Positions 10,515-18,856 of a DNA stretch of 64,000 nucleotides are shown in pieces. The position numbers and the translations under genes are program-made. Within the stretch, counting starts at the first letter, position 1. Each line of letters starts with the position of its first letter. The DNA is from JBBATK01 sp044228685 (lineage in GTDB: Bacteria; Bacteroidota; Ignavibacteria; Kapaibacteriales; NICIL-2): assembly GCA_044228685.1 (NCBI GenBank), contig JBGAUL010000009.1, forward strand, positions 73,709 to 137,708, written 5' to 3'. The notes beneath the pieces are model-generated. The model did no database searches, was not told the origin of the DNA, and saw only the letters and a program-made list of their open reading frames with translations.

Positions 10515-10622
10515 AATGATGCTGATGAAAAGATGCTTGAGCGTGAACAAAGGCAAAGTTTTGACGAGTCATATTATTTCTTGGACGAAGTATACTAAGC
10601 TGTGACTGATTGACGAACGACA

Positions 10623-12650
10623 ATGAAACAAACGCGCGACGAAATACTCTCGGATATTAATAAGGCATTGGCAGCTTCCGCTGATACACCGTCTGCCTAT
10701 GCGGCGTGCACTCAGTTGTTGCGTCAATATCGATCAAGCGGGTGGTCGTTTCAAGACCTAAGCGCGATGTTAGGTCACAGCATAACGAACGAACACACAC
10801 AGCTCTTTCCCGGATTAATGCATAATCTCTTGGCAGAAGGATTCATGCAGGGCGATGAATTTGAGAAGGCGCGGGAGATGTGTCAAATAGGACTCTCCCT
10901 TTGCACAAGCAACGACACACTTACGATGCGCGCCAGATTAATGCTTACGCAAGCGCAGATCGAAATACGCTGTAGCGAACACAAGCAAGCGATGCAGCTA
11001 AGTGATGATCTTGGAGAGATTATCGATCGCGTTCATGATGATGATGTGGTGATGAGGTACAACATTATGAAGGGATTGCTTGCAGCTGAGCGACTCGATC
11101 CCATCGCCATTGATCACTTCAGTACTGCTATTTCACTCGCCGAAGCTCGTCGCGATCGCATCACCCAAATGGGTGCGTGCATGAACATGGGTCGATTTTA
11201 CATGAACGTCGACGAGTATCCGCTTGCAATGGAATTCACCCGTCGCGCCTACGAACTTGCTCGCGAGGTCGGTGCAAGTGATGCTCAGTGTGGCGTACGA
11301 ATCAACAGCGGCGTGATCCACATGGAGATGGATGAGTTCGAAGATGCGATTAACATTTTTCGTGAAGTATTACCAGAAGCATTAGCGAGTGGACGAAGTG
11401 ATTACTACACTAACGCACTGTGTAATCTTGGTGTGTCGTTAACAAGCCTGCAGCGTTACGACGAAGCCTTTCCCTATCTCAAGCAAGCGCTAGAACTCTT
11501 TCGTGAACAACGCAATCTTGGATATGCGGCAAACGCATTAATACCACTTGGTGATGCAGCCCGCGGAGCCGGTCTTATTGATCAGGCCGAAGAATATTAT
11601 TGGGAAGCATTTGAATACAAGAAGAGTTTGGATATTCCTCGAGAGCTCGGGGTTTGCTTACGCAGAATCGGTCTACTCTACACTGACAAAGAAGGATCCG
11701 AAGCGGCGGTCATTGCAGAAGAACACTTAGTGCGAGCGTTAAGCTTAAGTCTGAGCGAAGGTGTACCGGCCGAGATTGAGAATTGTCATCAAGCCTTGTA
11801 CAAGCTCTACAAAAAACTCCACCGCTATGGAGAAGCGCTGCAGCACTATGAGTCTTCGGTAGAAATTCACAAACGTATTCGCGACTCCAAGGCGCTCGCA
11901 TCCTTGCGTGTACACGATGCACTCATGCGCGCCAAAGATCTGGAGCGATTGAACGAGCTCAAGCAAGCAGAGAACAATGCGGTGAATTCGCTGTTGAATA
12001 AAATGCTGCCTGAATCTATTGCGCAGCGTATGATTGAGACCAAGCAAGGTATCTCGGATTATCATGCGCAGGTCTCGATACTCTTTGCGGACATTGTTGG
12101 ATTCACCTCCATGACCTCGCACATGCCTCCGCATGCTGTTGTTGGATTGTTGAATCACGTCTTCGGTCAATTCGACCAGATTATCCGCAAACATGGTTGC
12201 GAGAAAATCAAAACCATCGGCGATGGTTACATGGCAGCAGCCGGCGTGCCGATAGCGAGTGAAGATCATGCCGAACGAATTAGTCGCGCTGCATTAGAAA
12301 TGCAACGGGGAATTGAACTTCCGGCAGAAGTGAGTCAGTATATAGATGCGGGTACGAAGATTCGAGTGCGAGTAGGAATTCACTGCGGACCCGCTATCGC
12401 CGGTGTTATTGGGGAAGAGAGATTTGTGTATGATCTCTACAGCGACGCCGTCAATACTGCCGCGCGTATGGAACAGAGCGGCTTACCGGGTCGCATTCAC
12501 GTGAGTACCGACTTCGCACAGCATCTGCGTTCTCGCGCTGAAACGATGAAGTCGAGTGAATTTGATTTTGAATCTCGTGAAGAAGTTGAGATCAAAGGAA
12601 AAGGAAAAATGCAGACCTACTTTTTAAGCTCATCCACAAGCGAACGCTGA
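10623..12650 (+). CDS. TPR-repeat class III adenylate cyclase (second paralogue)
   Basis: This 675-residue protein has the same architecture as its upstream neighbour: an N-terminal helical region, TPR units over about residues 100-430, a linker helix, then a class III cyclase domain from residue 484. D490 ('FADIVGFT') and D534 ('KTIGDGYM') are the metal ligands; K530 and D604 ('YDLYSDAVN') are the adenine-selecting pair; 'NTAARM' supplies the catalytic Asn and Arg. All are intact, so cAMP synthesis is expected. The TPR halves of the two paralogues differ much more than the cyclase halves, which suggests they listen to different partners. Whether the two are co-transcribed is unclear, because the 108-base gap is long enough for its own promoter. 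Confidence 0.9.
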   Translation: MKQTRDEILSDINKALAASADTPSAYAACTQLLRQYRSSGWSFQDLSAMLGHSITNEHTQLFPGLMHNLLAEGFMQGDEFEKAREMCQIGLSLCTSNDTLTMRARLMLTQAQIEIRCSEHKQAMQLSDDLGEIIDRVHDDDVVMRYNIMKGLLAAERLDPIAIDHFSTAISLAEARRDRITQMGACMNMGRFYMNVDEYPLAMEFTRRAYELAREVGASDAQCGVRINSGVIHMEMDEFEDAINIFREVLPEALASGRSDYYTNALCNLGVSLTSLQRYDEAFPYLKQALELFREQRNLGYAANALIPLGDAARGAGLIDQAEEYYWEAFEYKKSLDIPRELGVCLRRIGLLYTDKEGSEAAVIAEEHLVRALSLSLSEGVPAEIENCHQALYKLYKKLHRYGEALQHYESSVEIHKRIRDSKALASLRVHDALMRAKDLERLNELKQAENNAVNSLLNKMLPESIAQRMIETKQGISDYHAQVSILFADIVGFTSMTSHMPPHAVVGLLNHVFGQFDQIIRKHGCEKIKTIGDGYMAAAGVPIASEDHAERISRAALEMQRGIELPAEVSQYIDAGTKIRVRVGIHCGPAIAGVIGEERFVYDLYSDAVNTAARMEQSGLPGRIHVSTDFAQHLRSRAETMKSSEFDFESREEVEIKGKGKMQTYFLSSSTSER

Positions 12651-12794
12651 GTTTCATATCTGAGGTCGCGACGCTGCGCGCATATGTACTTCTTGAAGCA
12701 ACAAGTTAAGTTCAGACCCTTTCGCAACCCTTTGCCGGAGTTGTCGTAGAGTTGGCATATTCATTCCGACTTGCTTCACAAACGGAGAGTACAT

Positions 12795-13511
12795 ATGAAC
12801 AAGATCAACTACGGCATCGACGCGCCTGGCGTTATTCGCAATCTCTTTATAGCCAGTGCAGTCGGCTTTATCGTGCCTTTCACGGTGCCTTCAATTCCGG
12901 TCGGACCAATCGTATTTGACACATCAGGCTTCATTTGGATGGGTGTGTGTTGTGGATTCATGGCAGTGTGGATGTTGGTGTACTCAAGCTACGGCAAGAA
13001 GCTTCATCGTGATCGACTGCTCCGTCTCTACGATTGGAAAGGCAACGAACAAGTGCTGGATGTTGGCACCGGCGCCGGACTCATGATGATTGGCGCGGCT
13101 AAGAAAATTCGCACAGGCAAGGTAACAGGCATTGATATCTGGAATAGCGAAGATCTCACGGATAACTCGGGCGCGATTACCAAGAACAATGCGGTACTCG
13201 AAGGCGTTTATGATCGCGTTGAAATTCTTAACATGAATGCTACCGCACTCACTTTTGATAACAACAGCTTTGATTGCATTCTGTCGAACCTGTGTCTGCA
13301 TAATCTGTACGTGTTTGCCGAACGACAAAAGGCATGCGATGAAATTTATCGCGTACTCAAACCCGGAGGCAAGGCTATCATCTCCGACTTCAAACATATG
13401 AGTGAGTACAAAACGAGATTTGAGCAGAGCGGTGCGCGATGTACTATGCAGCGTCCAAATTACTTGACGACCTTTCCGCCATTGGGTGTGCTGGTGGTGG
13501 AGAAGAGATAA
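12795..13511 (+). CDS. Membrane-anchored class I SAM-dependent methyltransferase
   Basis: A TTG 24 bases upstream extends the frame, but the ATG at 12795 has GGAG about 8 bases in front and is chosen (238 residues). Two hydrophobic segments ('NLFIASAVGFIVPF' and 'FIWMGVCCGFMAVWMLVY') lie in the first 70 residues, followed by a Rossmann methyltransferase domain with motif I 'VLDVGTGAGLMM', an acidic residue after beta-2 ('TGIDIW') and the late motif 'RVLKPGGKAIISDF'. It resembles UbiE-type enzymes acting on a small or lipid substrate at the membrane; the substrate cannot be told. It converges on the esterase gene with only 4 bases between the stop codons. Confidence 0.82.
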   Translation: MNKINYGIDAPGVIRNLFIASAVGFIVPFTVPSIPVGPIVFDTSGFIWMGVCCGFMAVWMLVYSSYGKKLHRDRLLRLYDWKGNEQVLDVGTGAGLMMIGAAKKIRTGKVTGIDIWNSEDLTDNSGAITKNNAVLEGVYDRVEILNMNATALTFDNNSFDCILSNLCLHNLYVFAERQKACDEIYRVLKPGGKAIISDFKHMSEYKTRFEQSGARCTMQRPNYLTTFPPLGVLVVEKR

Positions 13512-13515
13512 GCTC

Positions 13516-15870
13516 TCAGCGCACGATCGCAAACTCACCCGTTACTGAACCATGCTCATCCGACATCGTCAACAGATAGTGTCCGCTTGTGAATTGAGTG
13601 GTAGCGATCACAACTTCAGCGCCCATGATTTTCCATTGTGCGATGCGAGATTCACGACCCTGCATATCGCTGATAATGATTGAACGGATGTTCGATGGAT
13701 CAAGCGAACACTGAACGCGCACTTCATCAGCTGCAGGATTGGGATTGATGTGCACAGGACGCTTGATCATTTTACTCGACTCATCGGGTCGCTCTGAAAT
13801 AGGTTTGGGTTGAATAGGAACATTCGCAAAGGTCAGCGCGCCAATGCCGCGTTGATTGACAAGCCAGGGTCCCTCGTAGATCGTCTGCGTCCCATTGTAA
13901 TACACCGCCGGCGTGTAACTCACACTCGTAGCCTTCGAGCTCGACTTAAGCTGAAGTATGAGCGAATCACCATGTGCGCGAATTGATTGCACCGCGACGC
14001 TATCGCTGAGGTAGATGTAGTCCTTCAACGACTGCGTGTTTCCAGCCGCAATGGTATCAGGTTGAATTGCTATCAAGGAGTTCGCCGGTTTAAACATCAT
14101 GATCAATTCCCGATGATCAGAGGAACTGAAGAATGCACGTTGAAGAGTTGGAGAGCTGATGGCGATGGTGTCGCTTGAATGGTAGAAGTCGCGATTCACA
14201 AGACGAAACATGTTGTCGGCGAGGACGGAATAACCGATTGCTGTGTAATGACAACCATCGTGACCAGGCAGTGCGACCGCAGCCATGACTTCGAGTTTGG
14301 GCAAACTATCTTGCAATCGACGCTGCACTTCACGAAGCTGATCGTGTCCCGCAAAGCCTGCACAACCCGGACGTATCTGCACGACGTAGATCTTTTGCAG
14401 GGAAGGATAATCCTTAAACCAATCAGAGTAAAGCTTGCGAAAATTCTGCGCATAATTCGTCACGGTATTACTCTCGCCCTGATACCAAAACATTGCCTTC
14501 GCCTTTGAGTTGAAGGCAGATTTCTTGACGCGGTAGAGAAGTGAGCCGTAAATAGAGGAGAGTCCATCAGGTTGGGCATCGACGCGACTATTCTGCTCGA
14601 TTGTTGTTCCACCCACGCCGCCATTGATGATGCACACAGGCACTTGTTGATTCATGACGATGAGTTCGCCCAGACGAAGTCCCCAGGCACCAACGGTCGA
14701 TCCTCCACCTGATTGTGACGCAGTGGCTAAAGACCAAAGCGTGTCTTTTTTATTGAGCGAGTAATTGACGCCATAAGTGCGCACAAACTCGTTCTGATTG
14801 TTGTTGCCGCTCATAACAGTGTTGCTTTGTCCACTGATGAGGTACACGTCACCACACACGAGCTGATCGCGCACTGCGATGACTGAGTCAAAGGATGGTC
14901 GCAACAGATGCACTTCAAGACGATACTCGCGCAATTCACTCTGAATGCGCTCAGTACATGCGAAAGCCGCTCCGGCTGAGGTGTAGACAAGAGGAAGAGC
15001 TTGCGTATGAACTAAAAGCTTATCGCGAAACCAATTCACGCGAATACTATCAAATCCGCTCTCGCGAATCGTGCCTTTGATTTCTACATCAGCTCCGTTG
15101 TTCTCGTCGCGAGCAAAAAACTGCAGTTGTTGAGGGATTGTTTGGAATGTTGAGTCAATTGCCGGAATTTTCACTCGAGTGATTCCGTAGCGAGACAGCA
15201 AGTAATCCTCTGCTTTTCGTTGATCTGCTTCCGTCAATAGTCGATCATACAACAGAGTCTCAGCCAAATCTCCAACCATAAAATTAGCGGCTTGATACGC
15301 GCCTAAAAACAAACTCAAATCCACGTTTGTTCCGACAAAGGCCGAGTCCTCGACTGATCCGTTGACAGAAACCGTTGCGTAACGACTCGACTCACGATAT
15401 CGCACGCTCACTAGTGCCGGTGCGCTTGTCAGACTAGTTGAGGATACGGATTGGGTATTGAAATCTCCGTGAAGCAGACGAGGTGGATTGAAGTACACCG
15501 CGTGACTATTGCCACTGATAATATTGTTCGTTGCCCCCAAGTTGCTGAGCTGCACCACGCAGAACAAGGTGTAGCTCTTTGAAACCGGATAGACCGATGA
15601 ACAGATCATGTACTGCGAACCTTGAAATCGCACTGCCGGCTGACCATTGATAGCTTTGTCAACCAGGGTCGGCTGAGCCGCACTGGTGGGTTGTATTGCT
15701 TTGAACGTTGTGGCATCAGAACTAGACCAACTACTGACCAGTGATCCCGTCGCGACAATTCCCTTATCTGCCCTTAACCAGAACAAACTTCCCGTCGGGA
15801 TTTGGGCTAAGAGTTGTGAGGAATGGAGCAATACAAGGAGCAGGAAGGAAGCACGAATTGTGGTTTTCAT
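13516..15870 (-). CDS. Secreted SASA-type carbohydrate esterase with LamG-like domain and T9SS tag
   Basis: The ATG at 15870 is preceded by AAGGG; an upstream TTG is less likely. The 784-residue product begins with a signal peptide ('MKTTIRASFLLLVLLHSSQLLAQ'), then a concanavalin-A/LamG-like domain (about 25-225, 'GSLFWLRADKGIVATGS') and a sialate-O-acetylesterase (SASA) domain (about 330-560) with the blocks 'YLISGQSN', 'FWYQGESN' and 'DGCHYTAIGY', which supply Ser and the Asp/His of an SGNH-type catalytic site. The C-terminus is a T9SS type A domain ('INPNPAADEVRV'). It probably removes acetyl groups from polysaccharide outside the cell. Substrate choice is not readable from sequence. Confidence 0.87.
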   Translation of the reverse strand: MKTTIRASFLLLVLLHSSQLLAQIPTGSLFWLRADKGIVATGSLVSSWSSSDATTFKAIQPTSAAQPTLVDKAINGQPAVRFQGSQYMICSSVYPVSKSYTLFCVVQLSNLGATNNIISGNSHAVYFNPPRLLHGDFNTQSVSSTSLTSAPALVSVRYRESSRYATVSVNGSVEDSAFVGTNVDLSLFLGAYQAANFMVGDLAETLLYDRLLTEADQRKAEDYLLSRYGITRVKIPAIDSTFQTIPQQLQFFARDENNGADVEIKGTIRESGFDSIRVNWFRDKLLVHTQALPLVYTSAGAAFACTERIQSELREYRLEVHLLRPSFDSVIAVRDQLVCGDVYLISGQSNTVMSGNNNQNEFVRTYGVNYSLNKKDTLWSLATASQSGGGSTVGAWGLRLGELIVMNQQVPVCIINGGVGGTTIEQNSRVDAQPDGLSSIYGSLLYRVKKSAFNSKAKAMFWYQGESNTVTNYAQNFRKLYSDWFKDYPSLQKIYVVQIRPGCAGFAGHDQLREVQRRLQDSLPKLEVMAAVALPGHDGCHYTAIGYSVLADNMFRLVNRDFYHSSDTIAISSPTLQRAFFSSSDHRELIMMFKPANSLIAIQPDTIAAGNTQSLKDYIYLSDSVAVQSIRAHGDSLILQLKSSSKATSVSYTPAVYYNGTQTIYEGPWLVNQRGIGALTFANVPIQPKPISERPDESSKMIKRPVHINPNPAADEVRVQCSLDPSNIRSIIISDMQGRESRIAQWKIMGAEVVIATTQFTSGHYLLTMSDEHGSVTGEFAIVR

Positions 15871-16229
15871 ATACAACCCTTGTCGAGTATTTATGACGGA
15901 TAGCTACCGCGAAAAGCAAACAACAGTCTGTCTGAGATCTTTCACCATCTACTGCACATATGGTGAAGGCCTAAGCTTGCAGATGACCATTTGGAGTATT
16001 CAATATACATATGACATAAAACGAAAGCTCAGGTTTTTGCGTAGCTCCATCTCTCGGCCAAAGCACTTATGTGGGTCGTTTCCTATATTCAAGTCAATCA
16101 GTCATTGACACAATGCATGACAGAGTACAGTGCTGAGCCTGAAGCATCTAATCGGAATTTGGACAAGCATCAACACTCAGAGCATCTTCCTTACTTGCAC
16201 TATTGTTCAACTACTCCAAAAGCACATTT
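15871..16229. other. Intergenic region, no gene seen
   Basis: 359 bases between divergent genes (esterase on minus, VOC protein on plus). AT-rich stretches around 15990-16030 could hold promoters, but no consensus, hairpin or small ORF with a ribosome binding site was found. Confidence 0.4.
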
Positions 16230-16583
16230 ATGATCAAAGGCGTTCACACCATGCTCTATACTTCTCAAGCTGAGGAGTTACGCAACTTTCTACGAGATGT
16301 AGTTGGATTTAATGGCGTTGATATTGGTGATGGTTGGATGATTTTCAATCTACCGGAAGCTGACATGGGATGTCATCCTGCCGATGCTGAACGTGGCGCG
16401 CCGTCTGGCTTGCACGACATTTCGTTTTACTGCGATGATATCGTTCAGACTGTAAGTGAGCTGAAAGCAAAGGGAGTTGAGTTCCGCGAAGAGATACAGG
16501 ATCACGGCTACGGTTTTGTAACGCACTTCAAAGTGCCGGGTGATTTTTACATGCAGTTGTATCAGCCGAAGTATAGCAAGTAG
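16230..16583 (+). CDS. Small VOC-superfamily (glyoxalase/bleomycin-resistance fold) protein
   Basis: The frame opens at a TTG (16203), but the ATG at 16230 starts exactly at the first VOC strand ('MIKGVHTMLYT'), giving 117 residues. It has the beta-alpha-beta-beta-beta pattern of one VOC half: 'LRNFLRDVVGFN', 'DIGDGWMIFNLPEADMGCHP', 'HDISFYCDDI' and 'VTHFKVPGDFYMQLYQP'. Such proteins act as dimers in ring-cleaving, isomerising or binding roles; the substrate is unknown. It converges with the channel fusion gene, 21 bases between stops. Confidence 0.75.
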   Translation: MIKGVHTMLYTSQAEELRNFLRDVVGFNGVDIGDGWMIFNLPEADMGCHPADAERGAPSGLHDISFYCDDIVQTVSELKAKGVEFREEIQDHGYGFVTHFKVPGDFYMQLYQPKYSK

Positions 16584-16604
16584 ATGCTGGCTTGATGTTC
16601 TGTT

Positions 16605-18728
16605 TTAATGCCACAGCACCCAGGCAACCATGAGCGGATAGACTACGGCTAGCGCCGTGCCAAAGCGGACGAGACGATAGCGTTTGACTTGATCGTGGTC
16701 GTAGAGAGAATTCAGCACGATAATCGTCATGAAGGACGCAAAGACCACCAAGAAGGTCAGCCAGAACAGCGTATCCGCCCTCGTCAGATAATTGCTGCTC
16801 GGTATCATACTGCTCAGCGAAATGCTGAAGGCAATAATCGAGAGAAAAATACCCACACTCACTTCGCCCACATTCTCGAAGCTGAGATCGCGGATGAAAA
16901 GCAGGGCGATGGCGATGAGTCCAATCAAAACCAGCGGCAGCACAATCTGCAAAAAGCTGCCCAACACTATGCGTTCCACGCCGAGATGAAAAGCGAAGTT
17001 TTTGAACTTCTTGAGTGACCGGATATTGGCTTTCGGATCGCCCTTGTTGCCACGTGTGATGTTGTTGTCGACGGTTAGATAAAAGGACTTCTTCGCCCAC
17101 CCCGTCACTTTAAACTTTGCCATGGTAGTTGAATCCAACATCAGCGCACTTTGATCAAATGAGATTTTCAGGTGATCGTCGGCGCTGAGGATTTCGACAT
17201 TGACGGCGAGCTCTTGTTTATCGAAGGGAAAATCTTCGAGCTTGTAATTGACGTAAAAACTACCCGATACGCGATAGAGTTTGTAGATGGAGCCGCCATC
17301 GTGGTTTTCGATAATCAACTCACGATTGCTTTGACTGGACTTCATGTTCTGGAATGAAATGTACTTCTCCGCATCGCGATTGATGCTGTCCATTTTCACC
17401 CAGTAGTAGAAGTCGGCAGTGAATGAATTCGACGAGACATTGAGATCGTAGATATCCTGAATCTCCATTCCAAACACCAGGTTGGGAATGACGCTGCGCT
17501 GATTGTTGAGCTGCTTGGGCATGGAGAATAGCTTGCCTTGGGTGTAGCGACTGAAAGTCAGATCCGGCACAACGACTCCGGTGCTGTCCAGCGTGTACAA
17601 ATCATCCACTCCGGCAATGGTTCGTCCGCGAAGGGCATGGAAGCTGCCACGCATGCTCTCCCGCGACAACCCGTGCGACGAGCTTGCTTTGTCCTTGTTC
17701 TTCGCACTTGAGTTATCACTCTCTTCAATTGCCGCACGAACAAAAGCCATTGCATCGATACAGCGTTTGACAAAGAGTGGGGCGTTAAGGTTGCTGAAGA
17801 CTTCCGCTTCGCGACGACGATTCGACTCCAAGTCCAAATGCGCCTTGCGCGTCATGGCATCTGTTGGATTGGTAATGAGGATGAGCTCGTTGGTTGTACC
17901 CGCTCCAAATCCCTCCAAGGCGTTGCCATTGGCGATATAGGCATGACCAATGATATGCAAGTCGTTGAGGTGTTTATCGAGATAGCTCAAGAGTTCATTA
18001 CCCCAATTCGAGTGAACATTCAACACTAAGAGCTGGTTCTTCTCTTCGGGATGTTGTTTGTACAGCGATTCAATAAGCGCGCAAGCTGCTTTGAGACTAT
18101 CAGCATGCAGAACCTTGGCGCTCGTAAGCGCGATTGAATTACGAATGCCGATGTGGTGCTGCTCAAAGGCTTTGAAGTAACCGGCTGTGAGTGCGTAGTC
18201 TTGTTCGTAAAGAAAATTGACGCTGTGAATAGCAAGTGCTGAATCGATGTAGGTTGCCAGATCGAACGGCACAGCGTCGCTATTGCCGCTGAAGATCGAT
18301 GCCGGACCGAAGTCCATGCCATTGTGATCAGCATTCATCGCAATCAGCGGGAGCTTTGCATCACGAATGCGCTGTTGAGCACCGGCTAGATGCACGCCCC
18401 AGGTGTTGTCGATGGCGGCGATGATGGTGGTGTCGGCGACAATGCGTTGGTAGACGCTGTCGGAGATATGCGCACTGCGCTGACAATCAAAAGTGACCAA
18501 TTCGAGTTTGTTGCCGGTAGAAGTGGCGTTGAATTCTTCGATGTATTGTCGCAGAATACGCTCATGCAAGACGTCGAACTGATTGGGTGTTTGCTTTGCC
18601 TGCGGAGTCGTGTCGGCGGCATTTGTGTAGCGTCCTACGTAGGCAATGCGATGCACGCTCTGCTGCTCACGACTACAGCCGCTGAACATGAGTATGATCG
18701 CAATGATGATTATGCTGAAGTAGCGCAT
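16605..18728 (-). CDS. Lipoprotein-type fusion of a periplasmic-binding domain and a pentameric ligand-gated ion channel
   Basis: Start ATG 18728, preceded by GGGGA; a TTG at 18752 is rejected. Numbering for 707 residues. Residues 1-18 form a signal ending 'LMFSGC', a plausible lipobox with Cys18. About 25-385 reads as a type I periplasmic-binding (LIVBP-like) fold ('HRIAYVGRYTN', 'IIAAIDNTWGVHLAG', 'LPLIAMNADHNG', 'LLVLNVHSNWGNELLSYL'). About 405-585 is the pLGIC extracellular beta-sandwich with 'FTADFYYWVKM' and the diagnostic Cys-loop/Pro-loop motif FPFDKQEL (500-507), without flanking cysteines as in prokaryotic channels. M1 is about 589-612 ('FLQIVLPLVLIGLIAIALLF'), M2 620-643, M3 653-674 and M4 686-706, with a short M3-M4 loop. 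A ligand bound by the PBP lobe probably gates the pore in the inner membrane. Divergent to rarA. The fusion is certain; ligand and ion are not. Confidence 0.9.
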   Translation of the reverse strand: MRYFSIIIIAIILMFSGCSREQQSVHRIAYVGRYTNAADTTPQAKQTPNQFDVLHERILRQYIEEFNATSTGNKLELVTFDCQRSAHISDSVYQRIVADTTIIAAIDNTWGVHLAGAQQRIRDAKLPLIAMNADHNGMDFGPASIFSGNSDAVPFDLATYIDSALAIHSVNFLYEQDYALTAGYFKAFEQHHIGIRNSIALTSAKVLHADSLKAACALIESLYKQHPEEKNQLLVLNVHSNWGNELLSYLDKHLNDLHIIGHAYIANGNALEGFGAGTTNELILITNPTDAMTRKAHLDLESNRRREAEVFSNLNAPLFVKRCIDAMAFVRAAIEESDNSSAKNKDKASSSHGLSRESMRGSFHALRGRTIAGVDDLYTLDSTGVVVPDLTFSRYTQGKLFSMPKQLNNQRSVIPNLVFGMEIQDIYDLNVSSNSFTADFYYWVKMDSINRDAEKYISFQNMKSSQSNRELIIENHDGGSIYKLYRVSGSFYVNYKLEDFPFDKQELAVNVEILSADDHLKISFDQSALMLDSTTMAKFKVTGWAKKSFYLTVDNNITRGNKGDPKANIRSLKKFKNFAFHLGVERIVLGSFLQIVLPLVLIGLIAIALLFIRDLSFENVGEVSVGIFLSIIAFSISLSSMIPSSNYLTRADTLFWLTFLVVFASFMTIIVLNSLYDHDQVKRYRLVRFGTALAVVYPLMVAWVLWH

Positions 18729-18856
18729 CTTGAGTCCCCGAACGCGCGGCAATTTAGTCTAAATCGGAGCACGAATTATACTCCCCCTTTGCTAAGAGAT
18801 CAAAGCTTCCCGAGCGGAATGTCCGACAGAGTCTATTTTCGCAGCAGGGATTTGTT

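Noticed and set aside
15686..16108. 140-codon plus ORF over the esterase start
   Set aside because: Overlaps the esterase signal peptide on the other strand and shows no protein-like pattern; a shadow frame.
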